Positions 25,896 through 34,592 of a stretch of 64,000 bases of DNA are shown here, piece after piece; within the stretch, counting starts at the first letter, position 1, and each line of letters begins with the position of its first letter. The stretch is from Streptomyces sp. SS1-1 (GTDB taxonomy: Bacteria; Actinomycetota; Actinomycetes; Streptomycetales; Streptomycetaceae): assembly GCF_008973465.1 (NCBI RefSeq), contig NZ_WBXN01000004.1:4442501-4506500 (forward strand), read 5' to 3'. A program made the position numbers and the translations under genes. The notes beneath the pieces were generated by a model. The model ran no database searches. It had not been told where the DNA came from and saw nothing but the letters and a program-made list of their open reading frames with translations.

Positions 25896-27530
25896 GTGTG
25901 CGCCATCAACGCGTCCAGCAGCCCTCCGGCCGGCGCGGCGGTCAACGGTCAGGTGACCGCCGTCGAGCTCGCCGGGATCACCAAGCGTTTCCCGGGCGTC
26001 GTGGCCAACCACGACATCCACCTCACCGTCCGCAAGGGCACCGTGCACGCCCTCGTCGGCGAGAACGGCGCCGGCAAGTCGACCCTGATGAAGATCCTCT
26101 ACGGCATGCAGAAGCCGGACGAGGGCACCATCGCGGTCGACGGCGAGCAGGTGACCTTCTCGTCCCCGGCCGACGCCATCGTGCGCGGCATCGGCATGGT
26201 GCACCAGCACTTCATGCTCGCGGACAACCTCACCGTCCTCGAGAACGTGGTGCTGGGCAGCGAGAAGCTGTACGGCATCGGCGCCAAGGCCCGCCGCAGG
26301 ATCAAGGAGATCTCCGAGCGCTACGGCCTCGGCGTGGAGCCCGACCGCCTCGTCGAGGAGCTCGGCGTCGCCGCCCGCCAGCGCGTGGAGATCCTCAAGG
26401 TCCTCTACCGCGGCGCCCGCACCCTGATCCTCGACGAGCCGACCGCGGTCCTCGTGCCGCAGGAGGTCGACGCCCTCTTCGAGAACCTGCGCGAGCTGAA
26501 GTCCGAGGGCCTGTCGGTCATCTTCATCTCCCACAAGCTGGGCGAGGTGCTCTCCGTCGCCGACGAGATCACCGTCATCCGCCGCGGCACCACCGTCGGC
26601 ACGGCCGTCCCCGCCGAGACCACGCCGAAGCAGCTCGCCGAGATGATGGTCGGCAGTGAGCTGCCCACGCCGGAGACCGCCGAGTCCACGGTCACCGACC
26701 GCCCGGTCATCACCGTCGACAGGCTCCGCCTGGAGGCGGCCGGCGGCAAGGCCCTCCTGGACGACATCTCCTTCACCATCCACGAGGGCGAGGTCCTGGG
26801 CATCGCCGGCGTCGAGGGCAACGGCCAGACCGAACTGGTCGACGCCCTCATCGGCCTCAAGCACGCCGACTCCGGCACGATCACCCTCGCCGACGAGGAG
26901 ATCACCGGCTGGACCACCCGCAAGCGCCGCGAGCAGGGCATCGGCTACATCCCCGAGGACCGGCACCGCCACGGCCTGCTCCTGGAGGCCCCCCTCTGGG
27001 AGAACCGCATCCTCGGCCACGTCACCGAGGAGCCCCTCGCCAAGGGCGTCTGGCTGAACCCGAAGGCCGCCCAGCAGGACACCCGCCGCATCGTCGAGGC
27101 GTACGACGTCCGCACCCCCGGCATCGACGTCACCGCCGCCTCGCTGTCCGGCGGCAACCAGCAGAAGCTGATCGTCGGCCGCGAGATGAGCCACAAGCCG
27201 CGCTTCCTGATCGCCGCCCACCCCACCCGCGGTGTCGACGTCGGCGCGCAGGCCGCGATCTGGGACCACATCCGCGAGGCCCGCCGCGAGGGCCTGGCCG
27301 TGCTGCTGATCTCCGCCGACCTGGACGAGCTGATCGGCCTGTCCGACACCCTGCGCGTGATCTACAACGGCAAGCTGGTCGCGGACGCCGACCCGGCCAC
27401 CATCACCCCGGAGCAGCTGGGCTCGGCGATGACGGGTGCCGCCACCGGGCACCTCGAGGACGACGACACCACCCCCGCGACTCCGAACCTGAGCAAGTCT
27501 CCCGAGTCCGGCGAAGACGAGGCACGCTGA
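25896..27530 (+). CDS. Nucleoside ABC transporter ATPase (two ATP-binding domains)
   Basis: A 544-aa CUT2/RbsA-type tandem ATPase that powers nucleoside import. Domain 1 has Walker A LVGENGAGKSTLMKILYG, the degenerate signature LGVAARQRVEILK and Walker B TLILDEPTAVL. Domain 2 has the degenerate Walker A GIAGVEGNGQTELV, signature LSGGNQQKLIVGR, and FLIAAHPTRGVDVGAQ. Asymmetric domains are normal for this class. The start is unclear: GTG 25896 overlaps the AGGAG (25892-25896), the codon at a normal distance from it is ATC 25905, and GTG 25953 is a shorter option. The stop overlaps the permease ATG (TGATG). Confidence 0.92.
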   Translation: MCAINASSSPPAGAAVNGQVTAVELAGITKRFPGVVANHDIHLTVRKGTVHALVGENGAGKSTLMKILYGMQKPDEGTIAVDGEQVTFSSPADAIVRGIGMVHQHFMLADNLTVLENVVLGSEKLYGIGAKARRRIKEISERYGLGVEPDRLVEELGVAARQRVEILKVLYRGARTLILDEPTAVLVPQEVDALFENLRELKSEGLSVIFISHKLGEVLSVADEITVIRRGTTVGTAVPAETTPKQLAEMMVGSELPTPETAESTVTDRPVITVDRLRLEAAGGKALLDDISFTIHEGEVLGIAGVEGNGQTELVDALIGLKHADSGTITLADEEITGWTTRKRREQGIGYIPEDRHRHGLLLEAPLWENRILGHVTEEPLAKGVWLNPKAAQQDTRRIVEAYDVRTPGIDVTAASLSGGNQQKLIVGREMSHKPRFLIAAHPTRGVDVGAQAAIWDHIREARREGLAVLLISADLDELIGLSDTLRVIYNGKLVADADPATITPEQLGSAMTGAATGHLEDDDTTPATPNLSKSPESGEDEAR

Positions 27531-28654
27531 TGAAGAAGTTCGACAAGGAGCGCGTGCTCCTCGCGGTGGCCGGACCGGTCATCGCGCTCGCCGTGGCCTT
27601 CGTGCTCAGCGCGATCGTCCTGATCGCCTCGGGCAAGAGCCCGGTCGAGCCGTACGCCCTGATGTTCGAGCAGCTCGGCTTCTCGGACATCCAGGTACTG
27701 ATCATCAACCAGGCGTCGCTGTACTACATCGCCGCCCTGGCGGTCGCCATCGGCTTCCGGATGAACCTGTTCAACATCGGCGTCGACGGCCAGTACCAGC
27801 TCGCCGCCATGATGGCCGCCGTCGTCGGCGCCCACGCCAGCCTGCCGGCCGGCCTCCAGGTGCCGCTGCTCCTCCTCACCGCCGTCCTCACCGGCGCCTT
27901 CTGGTCCGGTATCGCCGGTGTCCTGAAGGTCACCCGGGGCGTCAGCGAGGTCGTCGCGACGATCATGCTCAACGCGATCGCGACCTCCGTGATCGCCTAC
28001 CTGTGGCTGCCGGACGTCTTCGGCGTCAAGGTCGGCAACAACAACACCACCGGCGTGATGCACGAGTCCGGCTGGGTCTCCGGCATCCCCGTCGGCGACG
28101 CCGGCGAGATCTACGGCCTGGTCTTCCTCGCCGTGCTGCTCGGCATCGGCTACTGGGTCGTCCTCAACCGCACCCGCTTCGGCTTCGACCTGCGCGCCTC
28201 CGGCGCCTCCGAGACCGCCGCCGCGGCCAGCGGCGTCGACCCCAAGCGCATGGTGCTCACCGCCATGCTGCTCTCCGGCGGCATCGCGGGCCTCGCCGGC
28301 CTGCCGATCCTGCTCGGCGACACCCACACGTACAGCCTGAACTTCCCCACCGGCATCGGCTTCCTCGGCATCGGCATCGCGCTGCTCGGCCGCAACAGCC
28401 CCGTCGGCATCGCGTTCGCCGCCCTGCTGTGGGCCTGGCTCGACAAGGCGTCCCCCGAGCTGGACTTCCACGGCTACGACAAGGAGATCGCGGTCATCAT
28501 GCAGGGCCTGATCGTCCTCTCGGTCGTCGTCTCCTACGAGGCCGTCCGCGAGTGGGGCCTGCGCCGCCAGCAGCGCCGGGTCGGCGCCGAACTGGCAGCC
28601 GGCCACGTCCTCGGCGCCGACAACAACACCACGAAGGAGGTGGCTGGCCGATGA
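27530..28654 (+). CDS. Nucleoside ABC transporter permease 1
   Basis: A 374-aa integral membrane protein of the BPD_transp_2 (RbsC/YufP) family with about ten hydrophobic segments. It has LALAVAIGFRMNLFNIGVDG then QYQLAAMMAAVVGAH, and TRGVSEVVATIMLNAIATSV. The conserved RFGFDLRASGASETAAAASG loop is the probable contact to the ATPase. ATG 27530 overlaps the ATPase stop, and its own stop overlaps the next permease (ATGA), so translation is coupled. Partner permease and BMP lipoproteins are encoded beside it. Confidence 0.92.
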   Translation: MKKFDKERVLLAVAGPVIALAVAFVLSAIVLIASGKSPVEPYALMFEQLGFSDIQVLIINQASLYYIAALAVAIGFRMNLFNIGVDGQYQLAAMMAAVVGAHASLPAGLQVPLLLLTAVLTGAFWSGIAGVLKVTRGVSEVVATIMLNAIATSVIAYLWLPDVFGVKVGNNNTTGVMHESGWVSGIPVGDAGEIYGLVFLAVLLGIGYWVVLNRTRFGFDLRASGASETAAAASGVDPKRMVLTAMLLSGGIAGLAGLPILLGDTHTYSLNFPTGIGFLGIGIALLGRNSPVGIAFAALLWAWLDKASPELDFHGYDKEIAVIMQGLIVLSVVVSYEAVREWGLRRQQRRVGAELAAGHVLGADNNTTKEVAGR

Positions 28655-29925
28655 CTGCCCCGACCTCAGCGGTCGATGTCAACCAGCCCTCGCTGCAGCC
28701 CGCGGCGCCGACCGGCCGCCGGATGTCCTGGCAGGTGCTGCTGCTGGTCATCGCCGGAGCCCTGGCACTGACCTCGATCGTCCGGATCATCACCGGCGCC
28801 GACGGCATCACCAACGTCAGCCAGATGTCCACCGCCCTGCAGCTCGCCGTGCCGATCGGCCTCGCCGGTCTCGGCGGTCTGTGGGCCGAGCGGGCCGGCG
28901 TCGTCAACATCGGTCTCGAGGGCATGATGATCCTCGGCACCTGGTTCGGCGCCTGGGCCGGCTTCCAGTGGGGCCCCTGGACCGGTGTCGTCGTCGGCAT
29001 CGCCGGCGGCTGCGTCGGCGGCATCCTGCACGCCATCGCCACCATCACCTTCCGGGTCAACCACATCGTCTCCGGTGTGGCGCTCAACATCCTCGCCCTC
29101 GGCATCACCCGCTACCTCGCGCCCCTCGCCTTCGAGGGCCACGCGGGCGGCTCCGCCAAGCAGTCCCCGGCGGTCGAGACCCTCGGCCACTTCACCGTGC
29201 CCGGCCTGTCCGACGGGCTGCGGGACCTGAACAACAACGGCTGGTTCTTCGTCTCGGACATCGCCGGCCTGCTCGGCGGCCTGGTCACCAACGTCTCCTG
29301 GCTGACCCTGATCGCCGTCGCCCTGGTCCCCGGCACCTGGTGGATCCTGTGGCGGACCGCCTTCGGCCTGCGGCTGCGCTCCTGCGGCGAGAACCCGGTC
29401 GCCGCCGAGTCCCTCGGCGTCAACGTCTACAAGTACAAGTACATCGCCGTGATCATCTCCGGTGGTCTGGCCGGCCTCGGCGGCGTCTTCCTCTCCATCG
29501 TCGCCAACCCCTTCTACCTGGAGGGCCAGGTCAGCGGCCGCGGTTACATCGGCCTCGCCGCCATGATCTTCGGCAACTGGATGCCGGGCGGCCTCGCCCT
29601 CGGCGCCGGACTGTTCGGCTACACCGACAGCCTCAACCTGCGCGGCGGCTCCACCAACGTCCACGCGCTGCTGCTGCTCGGCGCCCTGCTGCTGATCATC
29701 GGCGCCGTCTACCTGGTGATCCGCAAGAAGTACGCCCCGTCGATGATCACCGCCGTGGTCGGCGCGCTGGTGTTCGCCTGGTACGCCACCACCAACGAGG
29801 TGCCCAACCAGGTCGTCTCCGCCACGCCGTACGTCGTCACCCTCGTCGTCCTCACGCTGTCCGCGCAGCGCCTGCGGATGCCGAAGGCGGACGGCCTGCC
29901 GTACCGGAAGGGACAGGGCAAGTGA
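28651..29925 (+). CDS. Nucleoside ABC transporter permease 2
   Basis: A 424-aa BPD_transp_2 permease (YufQ type). It has an N-terminal cytoplasmic segment of about 25 residues and about ten TM helices. Signatures are LWAERAGVVNIGLEGMMILG, NHIVSGVALNILALGITRYL, and the ATPase-contact loop FGLRLRSCGENPVAAESLGV. It forms the channel with permease 1. ATG 28651 overlaps the stop of permease 1, and its TGA overlaps the GTG of cytidine deaminase, making a tightly coupled transport-catabolism operon. Confidence 0.92.
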   Translation: MTAPTSAVDVNQPSLQPAAPTGRRMSWQVLLLVIAGALALTSIVRIITGADGITNVSQMSTALQLAVPIGLAGLGGLWAERAGVVNIGLEGMMILGTWFGAWAGFQWGPWTGVVVGIAGGCVGGILHAIATITFRVNHIVSGVALNILALGITRYLAPLAFEGHAGGSAKQSPAVETLGHFTVPGLSDGLRDLNNNGWFFVSDIAGLLGGLVTNVSWLTLIAVALVPGTWWILWRTAFGLRLRSCGENPVAAESLGVNVYKYKYIAVIISGGLAGLGGVFLSIVANPFYLEGQVSGRGYIGLAAMIFGNWMPGGLALGAGLFGYTDSLNLRGGSTNVHALLLLGALLLIIGAVYLVIRKKYAPSMITAVVGALVFAWYATTNEVPNQVVSATPYVVTLVVLTLSAQRLRMPKADGLPYRKGQGK

Positions 29926-30329
29926 GCCCGGCCGCCGCCCCCGACGTCGACTGGGACAAGCTGCGGGCCGCCGCGCGGGACGCCATGTCCCGCGCCTACG
30001 CCCCCTACTCCGGCTACCCGGTCGGCGCCGCGGCCCTCGTCGACGACGGCCGCACGGTCACCGGCTGCAACGTCGAGAACGCCTCCTACGGGCTCGGCCT
30101 GTGCGCGGAGTGCGGACTCGTCTCGCAGCTGCAGAACAGCGGGGGCGGCCGGCTCACGCACTTCGCGTGCTCCGACGGCGAGGGCCGGACCCTGGTGCCC
30201 TGCGGCCGCTGCCGCCAGCTGCTCTACGAGTTCGGCGGCCCCGACCTGCTGCTCGACACCCCGGCCGGCATCCTGCCGCTGTCGGAGATGCTGCCCCAGG
30301 CGTTCGGACCGGACCACCTCAGCAAGTAA
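29922..30329 (+). CDS. cdd: Cytidine deaminase
   Basis: A 135-aa homotetrameric-type cytidine deaminase that converts cytidine and deoxycytidine to uridine and deoxyuridine. It has YAPYSGYPVGAAALVDDGR, the substrate motif GCNVENASYGLGLCAECG (zinc Cys and catalytic Glu), and the second zinc motif LVPCGRCRQLLYEF. GTG 29922 overlaps the permease stop (GTGA). Its location directly behind the transporter links import to pyrimidine salvage. Confidence 0.93.
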   Translation: MSPAAAPDVDWDKLRAAARDAMSRAYAPYSGYPVGAAALVDDGRTVTGCNVENASYGLGLCAECGLVSQLQNSGGGRLTHFACSDGEGRTLVPCGRCRQLLYEFGGPDLLLDTPAGILPLSEMLPQAFGPDHLSK

Positions 30330-30337
30330 CCCCCGTG

Positions 30338-30377
30338 CGGCCCCTCCGCGTCGCTCACGCGACCCGCGGAGGGGCCG
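30338..30377 (+). terminator. Hairpin between cdd and deoA
   Basis: A perfect 13-bp stem (30338-30350 with 30365-30377) and a 14-nt loop start 9 nt after the cdd stop and end 32 nt before the deoA start. It may terminate most transcripts or protect the operon 3' end and lower deoA expression. Confidence 0.65.
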
Positions 30378-30408
30378 TGTCTCTTCTGGCACCTTCGGAA
30401 GGAAAGCC

Positions 30409-31701
30409 ATGGCTGTTTTGTCGACGGACGCCATCTCCGTCATCCGCACCAAGCGGGACCGCGGCGAGCTCAGCGACGCACAGATCGACTGGGTCATCGA
30501 CGCGTACACCCGCGGGGAGGTCGCCGACGAGCAGATGTCCGCGCTCGCCATGGCGATCCTGCTCAACGGCATGAACCGCCGCGAGATCGCCCGCTGGACC
30601 GCCGCGATGATCGCGAGCGGCGAGCGCATGGACTTCTCCTCGCTGTCCCGCCCCACGGCCGACAAGCACTCCACCGGCGGCGTCGGCGACAAGATCACCC
30701 TGCCGCTCGCGCCCCTGGTCGCCGCGTGCGGCGCCGCCGTCCCGCAGCTCTCCGGCCGCGGCCTCGGCCACACCGGCGGCACCCTGGACAAGCTGGAGTC
30801 CATCCCCGGCTGGCGCGCGCTGCTGTCCAACGAGGAGATGCTGTCCGTCCTCGACACCACCGGGGCCGTGATCTGCGCGGCCGGTGACGGACTCGCCCCC
30901 GCCGACAAGAAGCTGTACGCCCTGCGGGACGTCACCGGCACCGTCGAGGCCATCCCGCTGATCGCCTCCTCGATCATGTCGAAGAAGATCGCCGAGGGCA
31001 CCGGCTCGCTCGTCCTCGACGTGAAGGTCGGCTCCGGCGCCTTCATGAAGACCATCGAGGACGCCCGCGAACTCGCCTCGACGATGGTCGGCCTCGGCAC
31101 CGACCACGGCGTGAGGACGGTCGCCCTGCTCACCGACATGTCCACCCCGCTCGGCCTCACCGCGGGCAACGCGCTGGAGGTCCGCGAGTCCGTCGAGGTC
31201 CTGGCCGGAGGCGGCCCCGCCGACGTGGTCGAGCTGACCCTCGCCCTGGCCCGCGAGATGCTGGCGGCGGCCGGCCTGAAGGACGCCGACCCGGCGAAGG
31301 CCCTGGCCGACGGCTCCGCGATGGACGTCTGGCGGCGCATGATCGCCGCCCAGGGCGGCGACCTGGACGCCGAACTGCCCGTCGCGCGCGAGCAGCACGT
31401 CGTCACCGCCCCCGCCTCCGGTGTCCTCACCCGCCTCGACGCCTACGACATCGGCGTCGCCGCCTGGCGCCTGGGCGCCGGACGCGCCCGCAAGGAGGAC
31501 CCGGTGCAGGCGGGCGCCGGCGTCGAGATGCACGCCAAGCCCGGCGACACGGTGACCGCGGGCCAGCCCCTGCTGACCCTGCACACGGACACCCCGGAGC
31601 GCTTCGAGTACGCGCTCCAGGCGGTGGAGGGCTCGTACGACGTCAGCCCGGCCGGCACCGGCTTCACGGCGTCGCCGGTGGTGCTGGAACGTATCGCCTG
31701 A
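30409..31701 (+). CDS. deoA: Thymidine phosphorylase
   Basis: A 430-aa pyrimidine-nucleoside phosphorylase that cleaves thymidine/deoxyuridine with phosphate to base and 2-deoxyribose-1-phosphate. The N-terminal glycosyltransferase-fold domain has ISVIRTKRDRGELSDAQIDW. The phosphate/substrate loop is PTADKHSTGGVGDKITLPLA, followed by SGRGLGHTGGTLDKLESI and IMSKKIAEGTGSLVLDVKVG. The C-terminal PYNP domain begins near residue 345. GGAAGGAAAG precedes ATG 30409. It is downstream of cdd and likely shares its promoter and nucleoside-responsive operator. Confidence 0.94.
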   Translation: MAVLSTDAISVIRTKRDRGELSDAQIDWVIDAYTRGEVADEQMSALAMAILLNGMNRREIARWTAAMIASGERMDFSSLSRPTADKHSTGGVGDKITLPLAPLVAACGAAVPQLSGRGLGHTGGTLDKLESIPGWRALLSNEEMLSVLDTTGAVICAAGDGLAPADKKLYALRDVTGTVEAIPLIASSIMSKKIAEGTGSLVLDVKVGSGAFMKTIEDARELASTMVGLGTDHGVRTVALLTDMSTPLGLTAGNALEVRESVEVLAGGGPADVVELTLALAREMLAAAGLKDADPAKALADGSAMDVWRRMIAAQGGDLDAELPVAREQHVVTAPASGVLTRLDAYDIGVAAWRLGAGRARKEDPVQAGAGVEMHAKPGDTVTAGQPLLTLHTDTPERFEYALQAVEGSYDVSPAGTGFTASPVVLERIA

Positions 31702-32061
31702 CCAGGCGGTTTCCCTTTCGGGTGAACGGGATCGGTGGACCACCGCCGGTCCCGTTCGGCATGCTGGGATCGGTGACGCACCGATAGGAGACCGCCAGTG
31801 CGACACGAAGTCGCTCCACCCAAGTGGTTGGTCTGTGTGAGGAAAAGAGGTCATGAGCAGGCCATCTCGGACCAGTGTCCAAGGTCCGTCCCCACTTCCG
31901 CATGCGTCGCTGGCAACGGCGGGGTGTGAAGCCGGAAGCGCAAGCCCAAGAGCGGCACGGCCATCGGACCGCAACAGGCGAGGGGAAGGCCGGACGGGCT
32001 AATGAAAATGAACCCTTGACGACATCTCGTAACTCCTGTGCCGCGTCGATGGTGAGCTGTC

Positions 32062-32068
32062 GGCGGCA
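32062..32068 (+). other. Candidate EBS1 loop of the intron
   Basis: GGCGGCA forms the loop of a 5-bp CTGTC/GACAG hairpin (32057-32073). Its GGCGG is complementary to CCGCC at 31792-31796 of the upstream exon. The pairing is displaced one base from the splice junction, so the assignment is tentative. Confidence 0.45.
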
Positions 32069-32448
32069 GACAGGCCCTGGCGCGGAAGAGCGCACGACGA
32101 CCCCAGAGGATTGGTGCCGAAGGGGGAGGACACCGTCGGGCCCGGGATTAAGAGGGAGCCCACCCCGGTCGCATCTTGTGGGAGCGGAACGTGGAAACCC
32201 CGTTGGAGTCCGGGAGTGATCCCGGTAAGCCGGAGGCGACGAAGGACCAATCCTCCAGCGGGACAGGATGATCCGAGAAGCGAACGCCGACAGGGCGAAA
32301 GCCCAGAGGAAAAGGACGAGGAGACCTCAGCCGCGTCCCATAACTCGTCGGACACGAGGCGGTGCCTCGGCCCGAAAGGGAGCCCACGCGGATCAGGTAG
32401 GCCCGTGAAGAAGAACTGCGAAGAGACCCGAACCGAAGGGCAAGTTGG

Positions 32449-32780
32449 ATGCCGAAGGAAGGTGTGGCAGTGGCCGCCGTGGCGGCGATGCCTCCCACGA
32501 CGGCGAACGGACCGGAGGACCACGCCCAGACCTGGCACAGCATCGACTGGGCCAAGGCAGAGGCGTCGGTAAGGCGACTGAGGCAGCGCATCTTCACAGC
32601 CGCGCAGGAAGGGGACCTGAAGAAGGTCCGAAACTTGCAGAAGCTCATGCTGCGCTCCCACTCGAACACGCTCGTGAGCGTGAAGCGGGTGACGCAGCAG
32701 AGCACAGGCCGTCGGACGGCCGGGATCGACCAGGAACGTGCGCTCACTCCGAACGCGCGAGGACGGCTGGCCGCTGAGAT
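32449..32780 (+). pseudogene. Remnant of the intron-encoded reverse transcriptase/maturase (N-terminus only)
   Basis: The first 110 codons match the start of group II intron RT-maturases: HAQTWHSIDWAKAEASVRRL, QRIFTAAQEGDLKKVRNLQK, then SNTLVSVKRVTQQSTGRRTA and GIDQERALTPNARGRLA. After residue 110 the similarity stops, and the frame runs directly into domain V sequence. The RT palm (YxDD), thumb, X and endonuclease domains are all missing, so at least 1 kb was deleted. The fragment cannot have reverse transcriptase activity. Confidence 0.8.
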
Positions 32781-32941
32781 CACAGCGGAACGCTCGCCTG
32801 GCACGCCGGCGACCACAGAAGGGCCAAGCAAGATGACCGACCCGCGTGACTCCAGGGGCCCGCTTGAGCCGGATGCGGTGAACAGCCGCACGTCCGGTTC
32901 TGAGGGGGCCGGAGGGCGGCAACGCCCTCCGGCTACCCGAC

Positions 32942-33527
32942 TGAGCGCACTCACCGTGAGCCAGGACCCCGACCAGAACTGGGACGACCTCGTCCGGTTC
33001 TGGGAGGAGATGGAATGGCCCGAGGGCAGCAAGGTGGAGATCATCGAGGGGATCATCACCGTGTCACCTGCTCCCGCGTCCCGCCACAACGTGATCGCGG
33101 AACGTATTCAGCGTCGCCTCTACTCCGTGATCCCCGATGAAACTGGGGAATCTTCCAGACGCTGGCCATCTCCGTGCCGTCCCGTCTGGGCATGCTCATC
33201 CCGGACCTGCTCGTGGCGCCCGTGGAGGAGTGCGCGGAGGCGGAGTCCCACATCCCGGCGGCCCTGGCCGAACTCGTCGTCGAGGTGACCTCCCGGTCCA
33301 ACGCCCAGCACGACCGCGTCAGCAAGCCCGCCGCGTACGCCACCGCCGGCATCCCGCTCTACCTGCTCATCGACCGCTGGGCTCCCGGCGGCCCGACCGC
33401 CACGCTGTTCGGGGAGCCGAAGGGCGACGTCTACCGGGTGCTGAGGGCGGTCAAGTTCGGAGACCCGATCACGCTGCCGGAACCGTTCGGCGTCACGATC
33501 GACACCGGTGAGTTCCCCGTCGACTGA
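32942..33527 (+). pseudogene. Uma2-family (DUF820) restriction endonuclease-like gene, intron-split and frameshifted
   Basis: The coding sequence would start with A at 31797 joined to TG at 32942 after intron removal, giving MSALTVSQDPDQ. The first part (frame of 32944) has WEEMEWPEGSKVEIIEGIIT, SPAPASRHNVIAERIQRRLY and SVIPDE. Near 33138 one base is missing, and the remainder continues in another frame: WGIFQTLAISVPSRLGMLIP, DLLVAPVEE, LAELVVEVTSRSNAQHDRVS, AGIPLYLLIDRWAPGGPTAT, ending GEFPVD at 33527. Uma2 proteins have a PD-(D/E)XK nuclease fold and are abundant in Streptomyces with unknown roles. Without splicing the start codon has no ribosome-binding site. The frameshift makes it probably dead. 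Confidence 0.8.
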
Positions 33528-33530
33528 CCG

Positions 33531-34454
33531 TCAGCCCAGCAGCGCCGCCACCGCCACCAGCACCGGCACCGAGAGCACCGTCGACAGCAGGATCGCGTCG
33601 CGGGCCAGGCGTTCGGCCACGCCGTAGGTCGACGCGTAGGTGTAGAGGTTCTGCGCGGCGGGCAGGGCCGACGTCACCACCACGTCGAGTAGGGGAGCGC
33701 CCCGCAGGCCGAAGACGCCGGCCGCCAGCGCCCAGGCCGCGGCGGGCTGGCCGAGGGACTTCAGCGCCACCGACAGGAACACGGGGAGCCGGTCCGGCCC
33801 CCGGCCCGGCATCGTGCTGCCGCACAGGGAGATGCCGAAGGCCAGCAGGACCGCCGGGACCGACATGCCGCCGATCAGGGTCAGCGGGTCCAGCACCGGC
33901 GCCGGCACCCGCACCCCCGCCGCCGACACCGCCACGCCCGCCAGGGAGCCGAGCGCGATCGGGTTGCGCAGCGGTGTCAGCAGGCGGTGCGACAGCGGGC
34001 CGCCCTTCGCGCCGCCGTTGGACAGGTCGAGGATCGTCAGCGCGACCGGCGTGACCCCGACCAGCTGGAACAGCAGCACCGGGGCGACCAGCGACGCGTC
34101 CCCGAGGACGTACACGGCGATCGGGATGCCCAGGTTCCCGGAGTTGACGTAGCTGGAGCACAGGGCGCCGATCGTGGTCCGGCCCACGCCCCAGCGGCGT
34201 ACGACGGCGACCGCCACGAAGACCCCGGCCGCGGCGGCCGTGCTCAGCGCGGTGACCAGCAGACGGCTGGAGAAGATCACCGAGAGGTCGGTCCCCGCGA
34301 GCGTGGTGAAGAGGAGCGCCGGTGACGCCACGTGGAAGGCCAGCTTCGTGAGCACCTCCCGGCCGTGCTCCCCGAGGTACCCGCGCCGGCCGATCACATA
34401 GCCGACGGCGATGACCACCGCGATCACCGCGAACCCCGTCAACACCCCCTGCAC
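33531..34454 (-). CDS. AEC-family transporter
   Basis: A 307-aa membrane protein with about ten TM segments in the auxin efflux carrier/malonate carrier superfamily. It begins VQGVLTGFAVIAVVIAVGYV and has the characteristic first-half loop SSYVNSGNLGIPIAVYVLG. The second half has SVPAVLLAFGISLCGSTMPG and SALPAAQNLYTYASTYGVAE. The substrate is unknown, perhaps a carboxylate or small organic anion. AAGGAG lies five bases before GTG 34454, fixing the start. The stop lies 4 nt from the Uma2 remnant stop on the other strand. Confidence 0.88.
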   Translation of the reverse strand: MQGVLTGFAVIAVVIAVGYVIGRRGYLGEHGREVLTKLAFHVASPALLFTTLAGTDLSVIFSSRLLVTALSTAAAAGVFVAVAVVRRWGVGRTTIGALCSSYVNSGNLGIPIAVYVLGDASLVAPVLLFQLVGVTPVALTILDLSNGGAKGGPLSHRLLTPLRNPIALGSLAGVAVSAAGVRVPAPVLDPLTLIGGMSVPAVLLAFGISLCGSTMPGRGPDRLPVFLSVALKSLGQPAAAWALAAGVFGLRGAPLLDVVVTSALPAAQNLYTYASTYGVAERLARDAILLSTVLSVPVLVAVAALLG

Positions 34455-34592
34455 GGAGTCTCCTTCGCGGGAAGCGGGACACGCTGTCTTCGGGAAGGGG
34501 CCGGTGCTTGGGGCATACACCCAACCCTCGGGTGGGGGAGGCGCCCGGGTCAATGTGATCCCGGACGGCGGACACGCCGGCACGCGCCCGCG

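Larger units (their letters stand above)
31798..32941 (+). mobile_element. Group II intron, ORF-deleted, inside the start codon of a Uma2-family gene
   Basis: The 5' end GTGCGAC (31798) and the 3' end CTACCCGAC (to 32941) match bacterial group II boundaries. Domain V is at 32866-32900 (begins GAGCCGGATGCGGTGAA, ends GTCCGGTTC). Domain VI is at 32907-32941, with an 11-bp stem, GCAA loop and a bulged A at 32935, seven positions from the 3' end. A loop GGCGGCA (32062-32068) on a CTGTC/GACAG stem can pair with CCGCC of the 5' exon (EBS1/IBS1, offset one base from the junction). Domain I-like text such as GGAACGTGGAAACC is present. Removing 31798-32941 joins A to TG, making ATGAGC behind AGGAG. 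Full introns of this type are about 2-2.5 kb; this one is 1144 nt because most of the RT gene is gone. Confidence 0.85.

Noticed and set aside
33130-33150. Programmed frameshift in the Uma2 gene
   Set aside because: There is no slippery heptamer followed by a pseudoknot, and the family does not use frameshifting. A simple one-base loss is more likely.
32449-33288. Single 279-aa protein joining maturase N-terminus, domain V region and Uma2 N-terminus
   Set aside because: The frame is open by chance through intron RNA domains V and VI. The parts belong to the intron ORF remnant and to the 3' exon.
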